The notes under the pieces: generated by a model
Databases searched by the model: none
Told to the model about the DNA's origin: nothing
The model's input: the letters and a program-made list of their open reading frames with translations, nothing else
Assembly: GCF_024585265.1 (NCBI RefSeq)
Contig: NZ_CP036533.1
Location: 6,209,001 to 6,273,000, forward strand
From: Bradyrhizobium sp. WBAH42
GTDB lineage: Bacteria; Pseudomonadota; Alphaproteobacteria; Rhizobiales; Xanthobacteraceae
DNA length: 64,000 bases
Direction of reading: 5' to 3'
Shown here: positions 63,845-64,000 of the stretch, one piece after another
How the letters are laid out: every line of letters starts with the position of its first letter
Position numbering within the stretch: the first letter of the stretch is position 1
Position numbers and translations under genes: made by a program

Positions 63845-64000
63845 CTACGCACCCTGCTCGATCATCCCCTGCAGCCGCACCAGCTCCGCCTCGAGATCGC
63901 GCTCCACATCCGCCGCGCGAATGTCGAGCACCCGGTAGTCGCGCGCTTCGAGCCACGCCCGCCGCCCCGCCCGGTCCGCCGCGATCGCCTCGCCCTCGCC
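63845..64000 (-). CDS. DUF559 protein, C-terminal end (gene continues past window)
   Basis: The last 51 codons of a minus-strand frame ending at TAG (63845-63847). The segment ADRAGRAWLEARDYRVLDIR followed by AADVERDLEAELVRLQ corresponds to the C-terminal part of DUF559 proteins, which have a restriction-endonuclease-like (Vsr-like) fold. The start lies beyond base 64000, so function and integrity cannot be judged. Confidence 0.6.
   Translation of the reverse strand, partial: GEGEAIAADRAGRRAWLEARDYRVLDIRAADVERDLEAELVRLQGMIEQGA

Overview
The window is typical chromosomal DNA of a Bradyrhizobium-like alphaproteobacterium (Nitrobacteraceae). The evidence is high-GC coding sequence on both strands, the split FGAM synthase genes purS/purQ/purL, the DUF1476 zeta-type ATPase inhibitor, and several families of short palindromic repeats of the kind scattered through Bradyrhizobium and Rhodopseudomonas genomes. 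I see no rRNA, tRNA, CRISPR array, integrase, transposase or prophage. Nearly all genes look intact; both window edges cut a gene.

Layout. 1-4.7 kb: the end of a MASE4-PAS-PAS hybrid histidine kinase, a P1 peptidase, a KTSC protein and an EF-hand protein. 5-7 kb: rpe, a small membrane protein and a run of three very small ORFs. 7.1-11.4 kb: five minus-strand genes joining a MotA/TolQ/ExbB-like channel, a one-TM partner with a predicted beta-sandwich, a membrane protein, a metallophosphoesterase and a Ser/Thr kinase fused to a universal stress domain. 11.6-15 kb: a NarL-type two-component pair and a TetR regulator with its own promoter and palindrome. 15-28.6 kb: purB, an M20 amidohydrolase, a secreted caspase-like protein, an acyl-CoA synthetase, a secreted SecD-P1-like protein, a cNMP-binding membrane protein, a GST, murI, an aldolase and rpsD. 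28.6-33.5 kb: a ParE-type toxin-antitoxin pair, threonine aldolase, two tandem beta-lactamase-fold hydrolases and a macrodomain protein.

33.5-52 kb carries the parts of what is usually a compact alphaproteobacterial block (purC-purS-purQ-purL-bolA-grxD). All are on the minus strand and in the usual order, but they are separated by accessory genes: ergothioneine genes egtB-egtD, LtrA, an acyltransferase, a DMT exporter, a TetR-RidA pair, an orphan tripartite-transporter binding protein and corA. The 3' end of corA is duplicated: 106 bp recur about 1.37 kb downstream with one mismatch, bracketing two genes for exported proteins.

52.6-58.5 kb is the best-integrated system. A cyanase gene and a nitrate/cyanate-type ABC transporter form one minus-strand operon, transcribed away from a PAS/AAA+ sigma-54 activator. 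Between them lie a textbook -24/-12 promoter facing the transporter and three copies of a 12-bp motif at enhancer distance. This gives a complete predicted circuit for sigma-54 control of cyanate use. 58.7-62.3 kb: a rhodanese, an acyl-CoA dehydrogenase-like flavoprotein and an OsmC protein, divergent from a TetR regulator. The window ends with a TPR protein and the end of a DUF559 protein.
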